Assembly (NCBI RefSeq): GCF_015356115.1
Contig: NZ_CP063056.1
Location: forward strand, 806,001 to 870,000
Length of the DNA stretch: 64,000 nt
Direction: 5' to 3'
Origin: Rodentibacter haemolyticus
Lineage (GTDB): Bacteria; Pseudomonadota; Gammaproteobacteria; Enterobacterales; Pasteurellaceae
Shown here: positions 18,607 to 27,324 of the stretch, piece by piece
Layout of the letters: each line of letters begins with the position of its first letter
Numbering within the stretch: position 1 is the stretch's first letter
The notes under the pieces: model-generated
The model's database searches: none
What the model saw: the letters and a program-made list of their open reading frames with translations, nothing else
Told to the model about the DNA's origin: nothing
Translations under genes and position numbers: made by a program

Positions 18607-19233
18607 ATGAAACTTGTTGAAGTAAAACACCCGCTCGTTAAGCACAAATTAGGCGTAATGCGCGAAGCAGAAATCGACACTAAAAAATTCCGTGAACTGG
18701 CGACGGAAATCGGTAGCTTACTAACTTATGAAGCAACTGCCGGTCTAGAAACAGAGAAAGTCATTATTGATGGTTGGAACGGTCCGGTTGAAGTGGATCG
18801 CATTAAAGGTAAAAAAATCACCGTAGTGCCGATTTTACGTGCCGGTCTAGGTATGATGGACGGTGTATTAGAACACGTTCCAAGCGCACGCATCAGTGTT
18901 GTCGGCATCTATCGTAATGAAGAAACCCTTGAGCCGGTTCCTTATTTCCAAAAATTAGCCAGTGATTTAGACGAGCGTCTTGCTATTGTGGTTGACCCGA
19001 TGTTGGCAACCGGCGGGTCGATGATCGCAACCCTTGATTTATTAAAAGCAAAAGGCTGCAATCATATTAAAGTGTTGGTGTTAGTGGCTGCACCGGAAGG
19101 CATCAAAGCATTAGAAGCCGCTCATCCTGATATTGAACTTTATTGCGCCTCAATCGATGATCACTTAAATGAACAGGGCTACATTATCCCGGGTTTAGGC
19201 GATGCCGGCGATAAAATTTTCGGAACGAAATAA
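18607..19233 (+). CDS. upp: Uracil phosphoribosyltransferase
   Basis: Upp salvages uracil to UMP using PRPP. The 208-residue product starts MKLVEVKHPLVKHKLG, nearly identical to the enteric protein, with the PRPP site DPMLATGGSM near residue 130 and GDAGDKIFGTK at the C-terminus. I chose the ATG at 18607, preceded by AAGGGGACA. The longer frame from 18556 adds residues not found in the family. It is followed by a terminator and then by the uracil permease gene, the usual pairing. Confidence 0.97.
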   Translation: MKLVEVKHPLVKHKLGVMREAEIDTKKFRELATEIGSLLTYEATAGLETEKVIIDGWNGPVEVDRIKGKKITVVPILRAGLGMMDGVLEHVPSARISVVGIYRNEETLEPVPYFQKLASDLDERLAIVVDPMLATGGSMIATLDLLKAKGCNHIKVLVLVAAPEGIKALEAAHPDIELYCASIDDHLNEQGYIIPGLGDAGDKIFGTK

Positions 19234-19248
19234 GATTAAAAAAATATA

Positions 19249-19276
19249 AAGGCGGCTTTAAGCCGTCTTTTTTCGG
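19249..19276 (+). terminator. Terminator after upp
   Basis: The stem AAGGCGGCT/AGCCGTCTT (one G-T pair) has a TTA loop and is followed by TTTT. It lies 16 bp after the upp stop and separates upp from uraA. Confidence 0.8.
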
Positions 19277-19363
19277 CGGAAGGTTTTATTCACTATAGAT
19301 TTACAAAATCCTTGTAAAATCGACCGCACTTTAAAGTTAATTCAAACAGAGAGTTGAAACTAA

Positions 19364-20571
19364 ATGACCCATCAAAATCAAACCGCATCCGCTCAACCGG
19401 AAAAAATGCAAAGTATTGCCAAACAATCTTTCGTCGGCTTGCAAATGTTATTCGTTGCCTTCGGCGCACTTGTACTGGTACCGCTTATCACAGGATTAGA
19501 TTCAAACACCGCGCTTCTTACAGCCGGTATCGGCACCCTGTTATTCCAACTATGTACCGGTAAACAAGTCCCTATTTTCCTCGCTTCCTCCTTCGCCTTT
19601 ATTGCTCCGATCCAATACGGCGTACAAACTTGGGGGATTCCAACCACAATGGGAGGACTTGCCTGTGCCGGTTTGGTTTACTTCGCCCTTTCCGCCTTGG
19701 TTAAACTCCGTGGTAGCCAAGCGCTTGAACGTATTTTTCCTCCGGTTGTCGTAGGGCCTGTAATCATCATTATCGGTATGGGACTTGCGCCGGTCGCCGT
19801 TAATATGGCATTGGGTAAAGACAGCGCCTATGCCTACAATGATGCCGTACTTGTCTCTATGGTAACCCTTGCCGTTACACTGGCTATCGCCGTATTTGCC
19901 AAAGGTTTAATGAAATTAATCCCGATTATGTTCGGTATCACGGCAGGTTACGTCCTTTGCTTATTCCTTGGTCTTATCAATTTCCAACCCGTCATTGACG
20001 CTCCTTGGTTTGAACTGCCAAAACTAACAAAACCGGAATTTAACCTTGAAGCCATTCTTTATATGCTACCGATCGCCATTGCGCCTGCCGTAGAACATGT
20101 AGGCGGCATTATGGCGATTAGCTCCGTAACCGGAAAAGACTTTCTAAAAAAACCGGGTTTACACCGTACCTTATTAGGCGATGGCGTTGCAACTGCCGCC
20201 GCATCATTAGTCGGCGGCCCACCAAACACCACTTATGCGGAAGTAACCGGTGCGGTTATGCTGACACGTAACTTTAATCCGAATATTATGACTTGGGCGG
20301 CAATCTGGGCAATTGCGATCTCTTTTTGCGGAAAAGTCGGCGCATTCCTTTCCACCATTCCGACTATCGTAATGGGTGGCATTATGATGCTGGAGTAGAT
20401 GTAACCGAACCACGTAATCTCTGTATTATTTCAGTAGTGATGACCTTTGGTATCGGCAATATGTTTGTAAATGTCGGTGATGCCGTATCATTAAAAGGCA
20501 TTAGCCTTTGCGCCATCGTGGCAATCGTATTGAACCTAATTTTGCCAAAAGCCAAAAATGAAGTAGAATGA
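19364..20571 (+). pseudogene. uraA: Uracil permease UraA, disrupted by an internal deletion and frameshift
   Basis: UraA is an inner-membrane proton-linked uracil importer of the NAT/NCS2 family. The first frame gives 344 residues with intact family motifs (QMLFVAFGALVLVPLITGLDS, PAVEHVGGIMAISS, GGPPNTTYAEVTGA) and ends at a TAG at 20396 just after GGIMML. The family C-terminus continues in another frame from 20386 (DAGVDVTEPRNLCIISVVMTFG to LPKAKNEVE at 20571). About 15 residues, normally a membrane segment and the lead into it, are missing at the junction. The loss is not a multiple of three. Uracil uptake through this protein is probably lost, leaving Upp without its usual partner. Confidence 0.88.
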
Positions 20572-20585
20572 TCGCAGCTTTAAGA

Positions 20586-20764
20586 CAGTATTATGTAGCA
20601 CTTGCACAAATAATCATTTGTAAGGTGTCGTTAGGCGAAGCCGTAACGCACCAATTAACAAGGTCTAATAATGAAACGGTGCGTTACGCAAAGCTCAACG
20701 CACCCTACCCAAACCAATATCGGATATAACATTATTCTCTTTGTTCAACTGATACATAATATCG
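20586..20764 (+). mobile_element. Miniature inverted-repeat element, copy A (uraA-hda)
   Basis: The left end is CAGTATTATGTAGCACTTGC. The right end is the complementary pattern CAACTGATACATAATATCG. The 8 bp direct repeats CTTTAAGA flank it at 20578-20585 and 20765-20772. Inside, CGTAACGCACC and GGTGCGTTACG form a second inverted repeat. It has no coding capacity. It ends 56 bp before the hda start codon. Confidence 0.8.
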
Positions 20765-20820
20765 CTTTAAGAACTAAAAATAGCCCTTTTCTTCCTTAAA
20801 TTAATTAGCGTTATATCACT

Positions 20821-21516
20821 TTGAACCAGCAGTTACCTTTGCCTATTCATCAAATTGATGAACACACATTTGAGAATTTTTATGCCGACAACAATTTGTT
20901 GTTGCTGGATTCGCTACGCAAAAATACGCAACAGATTCTGCAACCGTTCTTCTATATTTGGGGAGGAAAAGGATGTGGCAAAAGCCATTTACTGCGCGCT
21001 TTCAACAATCAATATTTAACCGAACAACGTGCCGCTATTTATGTTCCATTGACAAAATCCCGCTATTTTTCCCCTGCCGTGCTAGAAAATCTGGAACAGC
21101 AAGAACTTGTCTGTTTGGACGATCTCCATACCGTAATGGGTGATCCCGAATGGGAAATGGCGGTTTTCGATTTATTCAATCGAATCAAGTCCGAAGGAAA
21201 AACGTTACTCTTAATCAGTGCGGATATTTCACCTTCCGCCCTCAGAGTACAACTACCCGATTTGGCATCCCGTCTAAAATGGGGAGAAATTTATCAACTC
21301 GCCCCTTTAACCGATGTGCAAAAATTAGAGGTACTCCAAAAAAATGCCCGCCAACGCGGCATTGAATTACCCGGTGAAACAGCACAATTCTTACTAAAGC
21401 GTTTGGATCGCGACACCCACACCTTATTACAAACCCTTGAAAAACTTGATAAAGCTTCACTACAAGCACAACGTAATCTCACTATTCCTTTTGTGAAAGA
21501 AACATTGGGGCTATGA
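20821..21516 (+). CDS. hda: DnaA inactivator Hda (DnaA-related AAA+ protein)
   Basis: Hda acts with the DNA-loaded sliding clamp to stimulate hydrolysis of DnaA-bound ATP and so prevents re-initiation of replication. The 231-residue product begins with a clamp-binding QLPLPI motif at residues 4-9, followed by Walker A GGKGCGKSHLL and Walker B LVCLDDLH, and a DnaA domain III-like C-terminus. The start codon is TTG with no good ribosome site. E. coli hda also uses a non-ATG start and is kept at low level. It follows uraA, as in H. influenzae, but MITE copy A now lies between them. Confidence 0.92.
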   Translation: MNQQLPLPIHQIDEHTFENFYADNNLLLLDSLRKNTQQILQPFFYIWGGKGCGKSHLLRAFNNQYLTEQRAAIYVPLTKSRYFSPAVLENLEQQELVCLDDLHTVMGDPEWEMAVFDLFNRIKSEGKTLLLISADISPSALRVQLPDLASRLKWGEIYQLAPLTDVQKLEVLQKNARQRGIELPGETAQFLLKRLDRDTHTLLQTLEKLDKASLQAQRNLTIPFVKETLGL

Positions 21517-21521
21517 AAACA

Positions 21522-21551
21522 AAAAGTGCGGTCAAATTTAACCGCACTTTT
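21522..21551. terminator. Paired uptake sequences forming the hda terminator
   Basis: AAAAGTGCGGT and ACCGCACTTTT form an 11 bp stem with an 8 nt loop, starting 5 bp after the hda stop. The stem's own A and T tails make it work in either direction. Confidence 0.8.
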
Positions 21552-21552
21552 A

Positions 21553-21729
21553 CGGTATTACGATATTGTGTAGCAGTCGCACAAAGAGAGGTTTATATCC
21601 AATATTTATCGGGGCAGGGAGCGTTAAGCTTTGCGTAACGTGCCATTTCATCATTAATCCCTCTATTGGTGCATTGCGGCTCAACCTAATGCACCCTACG
21701 ATGATTTGTGCAAATGCTACATAATACTG
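21553..21729 (-). mobile_element. Miniature inverted-repeat element, copy C (hda-der)
   Basis: Read on the minus strand it starts CAGTATTATGTAGCATTTGC and ends CACAATATCG plus a short extra end. The 8 bp direct repeats CACTTTTA (21545-21552 and 21730-21737) flank it. The left one lies inside an uptake sequence, so the element probably inserted into or beside a paired-uptake terminator. The internal sequence matches copies A, B and D. Confidence 0.78.
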
Positions 21730-21748
21730 CACTTTTATCTTTCAAGAT

Positions 21749-23269
21749 TTATCGTTTCGCTTTCTTAATAAACTTCATCAAACGTTTACGCTTACGCAAC
21801 TGGTTTGGTGTGAGTTTATTTTTACGTCCGGCAAATGGGTTTGATCCCTCTTGGAAAATCAAACGAATCGGTGATCCGATAATTTTTAAACTCTTACGAT
21901 AATAATTGGATAAATAACGTTTATATGAATCCGGCAATTTTTCCATTTGGTTACCGTGCACCACAATAATCGGCGGATTGTAACCACCCGGATGGGCGTA
22001 TTTTAATTTAATACGGCGACCACCTATCATCGGCGGTTGATGTTCATCCGTTGCCATTTGCAAGATACGTGTGAGTATAGAAGTTGTCATTTTTTGCGTA
22101 GCGCAGGCATAGGCTTCTTTAATGGAATCAAATAAATTCCCCACACCGCTGCCGTGTAAAGCGGAAATAAAATGCACACGTGCAAAATCAATAAAATCTA
22201 AACGGCGATCAAGCTCAGATTTCACACGATCTCTCACGTCTTGATCAAGACCATCCCACTTATTCACCACAATAACAAGAGAACGTCCCGCATTCAAAAT
22301 AAAGCCGAGTAAAGATAAATCTTGATCTGAAATATTTTCTCTCGCATCAATGGTGAGCAATACCACATTGGCATCTTGAATCGCTTGTAAGGTTTTGATC
22401 ACCGAAAATTTTTCCACCGCAAGGTGAACTTTTCCACGCTTACGCACACCGGCTGTGTCAATCAAGGTATAATGCTGGTCATCACGCTCCATCGGAATAT
22501 AAATACTATCACGTGTCGTTCCCGGCATATCGTAAACCACCACACGATCTTCACCTAAAATACGATTTGTTAATGTTGATTTTCCTACATTCGGACGACC
22601 GACAATGGCAATTTTGATATTTTTACCTTGCTCTTCTTGGTTTTCCTCTTCAAGCGCTTCATCAAGCAATGCCGTATCTTCTTCCGAATCAAAATCAAAT
22701 TCTTGTTCCCATTCGTCTTGTTCTTCATCAAAAGTGCGGTCGGTTTCTTCAGTGTTTTTCTTTTCTAGTTGTTCTGCAAATGGTGCCAGTACATATTCCA
22801 TTAATTGAGTTACGCCTCTGCCTTGTGAAGCGGCGATTTGTGCTATCTCCCCTAAACCCAATTGATAAAATTCGGCACAGTGAGAATCCGCATCAATACC
22901 GTCTGTCTTATTCGCCACCAAAACGGTAGTTTTGTTCTGACGTTGACGTAAATAATTTGCAATGCCAATATCCGCCGAGGTTAACCCCGCACGAGCATCC
23001 ACGAGGAAAAGCACAATATCGGCCTCTTCAATGGCAAGCAAAGATTGCTCCGCCATTTTTTCTTCCACGCCTTCTTCCGTGCCATCAATACCACCGGTAT
23101 CAATGACGATAAATTCATGTCCTACAATGTGTGCATGACCATATTTGCGATCGCGCGTTAACCCCGGAAAATCCGCCACTAAAGCATCGCGTGTTCGAGT
23201 TAACCGATTGAATAATGTGGATTTTCCCACATTCGGACGCCCCACGAGGGCTACAACAGGAATTGCCAT
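21749..23269 (-). CDS. der: GTPase Der (EngA), ribosome assembly factor
   Basis: Der is an essential GTPase with two tandem G domains, needed for maturation of the 50S ribosomal subunit. The 506-residue product has GRPNVGKSTLFN at residue 9 and GRPNVGKSTLTN near residue 223, each followed by its own G2-G4 elements (DTGGIDG, NKTDG; DTAGVRKRG, NKWDG). A very acidic linker (residues about 170-215) joins the G domains. A KH-like domain with a basic tail (KNKLTPNQLRKRKRLMKF) ends it. Length and domain order are typical. Confidence 0.97.
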   Translation of the reverse strand: MAIPVVALVGRPNVGKSTLFNRLTRTRDALVADFPGLTRDRKYGHAHIVGHEFIVIDTGGIDGTEEGVEEKMAEQSLLAIEEADIVLFLVDARAGLTSADIGIANYLRQRQNKTTVLVANKTDGIDADSHCAEFYQLGLGEIAQIAASQGRGVTQLMEYVLAPFAEQLEKKNTEETDRTFDEEQDEWEQEFDFDSEEDTALLDEALEEENQEEQGKNIKIAIVGRPNVGKSTLTNRILGEDRVVVYDMPGTTRDSIYIPMERDDQHYTLIDTAGVRKRGKVHLAVEKFSVIKTLQAIQDANVVLLTIDARENISDQDLSLLGFILNAGRSLVIVVNKWDGLDQDVRDRVKSELDRRLDFIDFARVHFISALHGSGVGNLFDSIKEAYACATQKMTTSILTRILQMATDEHQPPMIGGRRIKLKYAHPGGYNPPIIVVHGNQMEKLPDSYKRYLSNYYRKSLKIIGSPIRLIFQEGSNPFAGRKNKLTPNQLRKRKRLMKFIKKAKR

Positions 23270-23372
23270 AAAAAATCTCTTATCTTGTCAAAATGGGCGT
23301 CATTATAGCGGAAGTTGCTCTTTTGGTAAAAAGCGATTTAAGAATAGGTAAACAAAAAGGGAATTATAAACA

Positions 23373-23400
23373 TAAAAAAAGCACCTTTTAGGTGCTATTT
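23373..23400 (-). terminator. Terminator downstream of the tRNA-Asp pair
   Basis: On the minus strand the stem AGCACC/GGTGCT has a TAAAA loop and is followed by seven T. It ends the tandem tRNA transcript. Confidence 0.8.
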
Positions 23401-23416
23401 TTATTCTCGAAAGAAT

Positions 23417-23493
23417 TGGCGGAATGGACGGGACTCGAACCCGCGACCCCCTGCGTGACAGGCAGGTATTCTAACCAGCTGAACTACCACTCC
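23417..23493 (-). tRNA. tRNA-Asp (GTC), second copy
   Basis: This is a 77 nt cloverleaf on the minus strand. The acceptor stem is GGAGTGG/CCATTCC with discriminator G and an encoded CCA. The anticodon loop is CTGTCAC, and the T arm GGGTTCGAGTCCC is present. It is identical to the copy at 23556-23632. Confidence 0.97.
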
Positions 23494-23555
23494 GCAGCTT
23501 ATATTGTGGTTATTGCTTTCGCAAAAACACCAACAAGGAGGAATCAATTTAAAAT

Positions 23556-23632
23556 TGGCGGAATGGACGGGACTCGAACCCGCGACCCCCTGCGTGACAG
23601 GCAGGTATTCTAACCAGCTGAACTACCACTCC
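23556..23632 (-). tRNA. tRNA-Asp (GTC), first copy
   Basis: This is a 77 nt cloverleaf identical base for base to the copy at 23417-23493. It has anticodon GTC, an encoded CCA end and acceptor stem GGAGTGG/CCATTCC. The two copies lie 62 bp apart and are probably cut from a single transcript. Confidence 0.97.
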
Positions 23633-23708
23633 GCTAAGTGGTGCGTATCATAATGATCAGCCGTTATCTCGTCAATCTTTTTTTTCGATTTCTTAAACGG
23701 CTGTTTAT

Positions 23709-24479
23709 TTAATGTGCGGTTTCATCATTTATGCGTAAATCCCACAGGCATTTCCCATCGCTTTTTTTATTGATCATTTTCAATAATTCTAAATGCGCTT
23801 GCGTTTCTTCCTCACTGGGCTGAATGACATTTAAATTATTGGAGAAAAGCACCGCACTTTGTTCAAATTCGGAAGAATTTTCCTGTGTTGCCATCATGGA
23901 AAGGTGATTTTCCTCTTCTTCCTCACCGAATAGACTGGTTTGCCCGCCCGTCATCGAAAGATAAACGTCTGCCAAAATCTCCGCATCCAGTAACGCACCG
24001 TGCAAAGTTCGCTTACTGTTATCAATGCCTAAACGATCACAAAGGGCATCCAAACTATTACGCTTACCGGGATACATTTGACGAGCCATTTGCAAGGTAT
24101 CCGTTACGACACAAACATCCGCCGTCTTAACATTCAATCCGAGTTTACGAAACTCATAATCCATAAATCCCACATCGAAGGGCGCATTATGAATTAAAAG
24201 CTCTGCACCTTTAATATAATCAATAAATTCTTGCGCTATTGCCTTAAATTCCGGTTTATCCGCTAACATTTCATCCGTAATTCCATGGACTTTAATCGCC
24301 TCAGGATCTACCGGTCGATTCGGATTAATATAAATGTGGAAATTATTTCCCGTGTAGCGGCGGTTCACTAATTCCACCGCACCGATTTCAATAATGCCAT
24401 GCCCTTCATAATGAGCACCAAGCTGGTTCATACCTGTCGTTTCGGTATCCAGCACGATTTGACGATTCGGATTAATCAT
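23709..24479 (-). CDS. dnaQ: DNA polymerase III epsilon subunit (proofreading 3'-5' exonuclease)
   Basis: DnaQ corrects replication errors within the polymerase III core. The 256-residue product has DEDDh exonuclease motifs I (VLDTETTGMN), II (HNAPFDVGFMDYEF) and III (HGALLDAEILADVY). Near residue 180 is the clamp-binding motif QTSLFG. The C-terminal tail that binds the polymerase alpha subunit is present. It is divergent from rnhA with a 60 bp gap, the arrangement found across enteric and Pasteurellaceae genomes. Confidence 0.97.
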   Translation of the reverse strand: MINPNRQIVLDTETTGMNQLGAHYEGHGIIEIGAVELVNRRYTGNNFHIYINPNRPVDPEAIKVHGITDEMLADKPEFKAIAQEFIDYIKGAELLIHNAPFDVGFMDYEFRKLGLNVKTADVCVVTDTLQMARQMYPGKRNSLDALCDRLGIDNSKRTLHGALLDAEILADVYLSMTGGQTSLFGEEEEENHLSMMATQENSSEFEQSAVLFSNNLNVIQPSEEETQAHLELLKMINKKSDGKCLWDLRINDETAH

Positions 24480-24539
24480 TTGTTCAGCCTGTCTCTTTCC
24501 ATTAAAATGCCGAGTATTTTACACAACAACGCTTTTATT

Positions 24540-25004
24540 ATGCAAAAACAGATTGAAATTTTCACGGATGGCTCTTGCCTCGGCAACCCGGGCGCGGGAG
24601 GCATTGGCATTTTGCTACGTTACAAACAACATGAAAAACAAATTTCCAAGGGTTATTTCAACACAACAAATAATCGAATGGAACTCCGCGCCGTAATTGA
24701 AGCGCTTGAAAACCTAAAAGAACCCTGCACCATCATCCTTTCCAGCGACAGCCAATATATGAAAAACGGCATTACAAAATGGATTTTTAATTGGAAGAAA
24801 AACAATTGGAAATCCAGCACCGGCAAACCGGTGAAAAATCAAGATTTATGGAGCGCCTTAGATAAGGCGATTCAACCTCACAAAATCGAGTGGAAATGGG
24901 TAAAAGGGCATGCCGGACATCGCGAGAATGAGATTTGTGATGAATTAGCGAAGAAAGGTGCTGAAAATCCGACTTTTGAAGATAACGGTTACCAACCTGA
25001 TTAA
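24540..25004 (+). CDS. rnhA: Ribonuclease HI
   Basis: RNase HI degrades RNA in RNA:DNA hybrids, including R-loops and Okazaki primers. The 154-residue product starts MQKQIEIFTDGSCLGNPGAG. The four catalytic carboxylates are visible in FTDGSC, NRMELRAV, SSDSQYM and ENEICDELA. I chose the ATG at 24540. A longer reading frame from 24399 would run into the dnaQ coding region on the other strand and adds non-family residues. Confidence 0.97.
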   Translation: MQKQIEIFTDGSCLGNPGAGGIGILLRYKQHEKQISKGYFNTTNNRMELRAVIEALENLKEPCTIILSSDSQYMKNGITKWIFNWKKNNWKSSTGKPVKNQDLWSALDKAIQPHKIEWKWVKGHAGHRENEICDELAKKGAENPTFEDNGYQPD

Positions 25005-25074
25005 GTGCGGTTGATTTTTTCCTGATTTTATGAACAAAGAATTGTTTAAAATTTATACCAATTTAATTAAAAAA

Positions 25075-25146
25075 TGTGATCTTGATCTTATATTTGGAAA
25101 TTACTAATCGTTTTCCATTGACAGAAAAATCGCTTTTTGCAATGAT
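25075..25146 (+). promoter_or_regulatory. Porin promoter region with possible CRP-like site
   Basis: A perfect -35 TTGACA at 25118-25123 is followed after 17 bp by AATGAT at 25141, preceded by TG as in an extended -10. TGTGA-N6-TCTTA at 25075-25090 is a weak CRP match. A second TTGACA at 25168 has no clear -10. Confidence 0.45.
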
Positions 25147-25232
25147 TCGCGTGCTTATTTTAGGCGATTGACATTTTCAATAATGAAAAGTTCAGTCTTG
25201 GTCGTAAACCACACCAATAAGGAATAACAATT

Positions 25233-26303
25233 ATGAAAAAAACACTAGCAGCATTAATCGTAGGCGCATTTGCCGCTTCAGCAGCAAACGCAGCAGTAGT
25301 TTATAAAAATGAAGGAACTAAAGTTGAATTAAACGGTTCTCTTCGTCTGATTCTGGAAAAAGCTAACAGTAAAAAAACTGATGCAGCAGGCAATTCAACA
25401 AAAACATCAAATTCAGCATTACGCAACGCCGGTTCGCGTTTTGGTGTAACAGTAAAACATAATTTAGATAATGACTTCTATGCGTTAGGTCGCTTAGAAT
25501 TCCGTTTTGACGATACAGAATCTCGTGATGAATTTGGTAGCCTTTATGCGAAACGAGCTTATGTAGGTTTAGGTAGTAAAGCGACTGGTGATATCACTTT
25601 CGGTCGTCAAGTAACGATTGCTGATGACTTAAGCCAAACTAACGACTATGAATATGGTCTTATTCCAAAAGGTGGTTATATCCCAACCTCTGGTACAGGT
25701 GTAATTCGTTATGACTACCGTGGTGTTGAAGGTTTACAAGTAAGTGCAAACTATAACTTTGGTCAACGTCATAATGATAAAGGAAAAGAACTTAAGTCTG
25801 CTGGTATCAAGAATGCATTTGGTATAGGCGCTATCTATGCCGCTGATAACTATGACCTACGTGTTGCATATGGTCATACTAATTATGAAACCGGTTCAGC
25901 TGCAACTCACCGTAAAGATGGTTACCTCGCTTCATTAAGCTATGCATTTGGTGATTTCAAATTAATCGGTGATTTCGGTTACGCTTATGAAAAAGAGAAT
26001 GGTGGAAAAACCAATAAATTCTACGTATCTCCAGGCTTTGAATACCAAATTCTTCCAACATCTTCAGTATACGGTAACTACCTATACGAACGTGTGAAAA
26101 CTGACGGTAACGAAGATAAAAAATTTAAAACTCATGGTTTCTTACTTGGTGCTGACTACAAACTTCATAAACAAGTTGTTGTATTCTTAGAAGGTAAATA
26201 TGTACGTACTAAGAATTACAAAGACAATACTAACGGTGGCTACATCTATGATGGCAAAGAAGATGACAAAGCTATCGGTGTAGGTATGCGTGTTTACTTC
26301 TAA
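25233..26303 (+). CDS. Major outer-membrane porin, OmpP2 type
   Basis: This is a general diffusion porin, forming a trimeric 16-stranded barrel in the outer membrane. The 356-residue precursor has a signal peptide MKKTLAALIVGAFAASAANA cut before AVVYKNEG, many alternating beta-strand repeats with surface loops rich in K, D, N and G (for example residues 40-58 and 275-290), and a C-terminal phenylalanine (MRVYF) for BAM recognition. It follows rnhA as ompP2 follows rnhA in H. influenzae. I leave the symbol empty because porin names differ among genera. Confidence 0.93.
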   Translation: MKKTLAALIVGAFAASAANAAVVYKNEGTKVELNGSLRLILEKANSKKTDAAGNSTKTSNSALRNAGSRFGVTVKHNLDNDFYALGRLEFRFDDTESRDEFGSLYAKRAYVGLGSKATGDITFGRQVTIADDLSQTNDYEYGLIPKGGYIPTSGTGVIRYDYRGVEGLQVSANYNFGQRHNDKGKELKSAGIKNAFGIGAIYAADNYDLRVAYGHTNYETGSAATHRKDGYLASLSYAFGDFKLIGDFGYAYEKENGGKTNKFYVSPGFEYQILPTSSVYGNYLYERVKTDGNEDKKFKTHGFLLGADYKLHKQVVVFLEGKYVRTKNYKDNTNGGYIYDGKEDDKAIGVGMRVYF

Positions 26304-26322
26304 TTGTTAAATTAGAAAAAGC

Positions 26323-26350
26323 AAAAAGGCGGATCTTGAGATTCGCCTTT
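26323..26350 (+). terminator. Terminator after the porin gene
   Basis: The stem AAAGGCGGATC/GATTCGCCTTT (one G-T pair) has a TTGA loop and ends in T residues. It lies 20 bp after the stop. Confidence 0.8.
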
Positions 26351-26397
26351 ATTCGTTTTTAAATATTTGTTCTATAAAAGAGCGGTCATTTTTTCAA

Positions 26398-27153
26398 TTA
26401 TTTTTGACTACATACCGCAATAAAATGCAATTTACGTTTCGGATCATTAAAGGTTTTAAACATACGTTTAAACTGTTTGCGATTTTCCGGTTTCATCGCA
26501 TTTTTAATAATTTTCAACGTGCCAAATACACCTTCATCATAAATCATTCCACGTGGTGAAAGGAGTGTCATTTCCCCTGAAAAAGTTTCTATATTGCGGA
26601 AACCACATTCTTGAAAAATTCCCTTCCAACCATCTTTAGTTAATGGCGTCACTGTTACATTAATCGCTTTACGCATATCGTCAAGAATCGTTTGATGATC
26701 TTTCCCCACCAACATCACATCATGGGTAAGTAAAAAACCGCCCGGTTTTAATACACGTAAATATTCCGTAATTGCTTTTTTCTTTGCTTCTATAGGCAAC
26801 ATTGTGAGCATTGCTTCGTTAATAACAATATCAAAAGCACAATCTTTAAAAGGGAGTTTCATCGCATTTGCACGTTGAATATGAATCTTATCCCGCATAC
26901 CATTTGCTTCAATGTTTACTCGTGCTTTTTCCAATGCTTCTTCATCAAGATCCACTCCTTCAATATGGCAACCAAACCGCTTCGCTAAACCAATTGCTGT
27001 CGTTCCCATATTGCACGCAACTTCCAGCACTTTTTTATCTTTGTTGAAATCACCACTTGCAATCAACCAATCCGTTGCTTTCTTGCCACCGGGACGCAAG
27101 CGGGTTTTACCTAAACGTGCTAAAAAATTATGTCCGACTTCTTCCTTTGCCAT
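26398..27153 (-). CDS. Class I SAM-dependent methyltransferase, substrate unknown
   Basis: The 251-residue cytoplasmic protein has a Rossmann methyltransferase fold: motif I VLEVACNMGTTAIGLAKR near residue 40, an acidic loop EGVDLDEEALEKA, motif III region FDIVINEAMLTML and LRVLKPGGFLL. It belongs to the broad UbiE/COQ5-like Methyltransf_11 group. Nothing in the sequence or neighbours (porin upstream, nagA beyond a terminator) identifies the substrate. It is probably transcribed alone. Confidence 0.85.
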   Translation of the reverse strand: MAKEEVGHNFLARLGKTRLRPGGKKATDWLIASGDFNKDKKVLEVACNMGTTAIGLAKRFGCHIEGVDLDEEALEKARVNIEANGMRDKIHIQRANAMKLPFKDCAFDIVINEAMLTMLPIEAKKKAITEYLRVLKPGGFLLTHDVMLVGKDHQTILDDMRKAINVTVTPLTKDGWKGIFQECGFRNIETFSGEMTLLSPRGMIYDEGVFGTLKIIKNAMKPENRKQFKRMFKTFNDPKRKLHFIAVCSQK

Positions 27154-27216
27154 CTTAATCTCCTACTTTATTACTAGGTTTTATATTATAGATGAAAACT
27201 ATTTTTATTAAAATGA

Positions 27217-27257
27217 TAAAAAAGCCTGTACAGTTATTTACTGCACAAGCTTTTTTA
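27217..27257 (-). terminator. Terminator after nagA
   Basis: The imperfect long palindrome AAAAAAGCCTGTACAGT / ACTGCACAAGCTTTTTT has a TATTT loop and T-runs on both strands. It lies 68 bp past the nagA stop and ends the sialate/amino sugar transcript. Confidence 0.7.
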
Positions 27258-27324
27258 GAACAGAATTAATGATTATTAAAAGAGGGAGCTTCTATAAAAT
27301 CAATCCTTCAAATAGAACAATATC

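Noticed and set aside
23392..23613. A 73-codon open frame (LAEWTGLEPATPCVTGRY and similar) across the tRNA pair
   Set aside because: It is the reverse of the two tRNA-Asp genes. This translated tRNA shadow is often mis-annotated as a protein.
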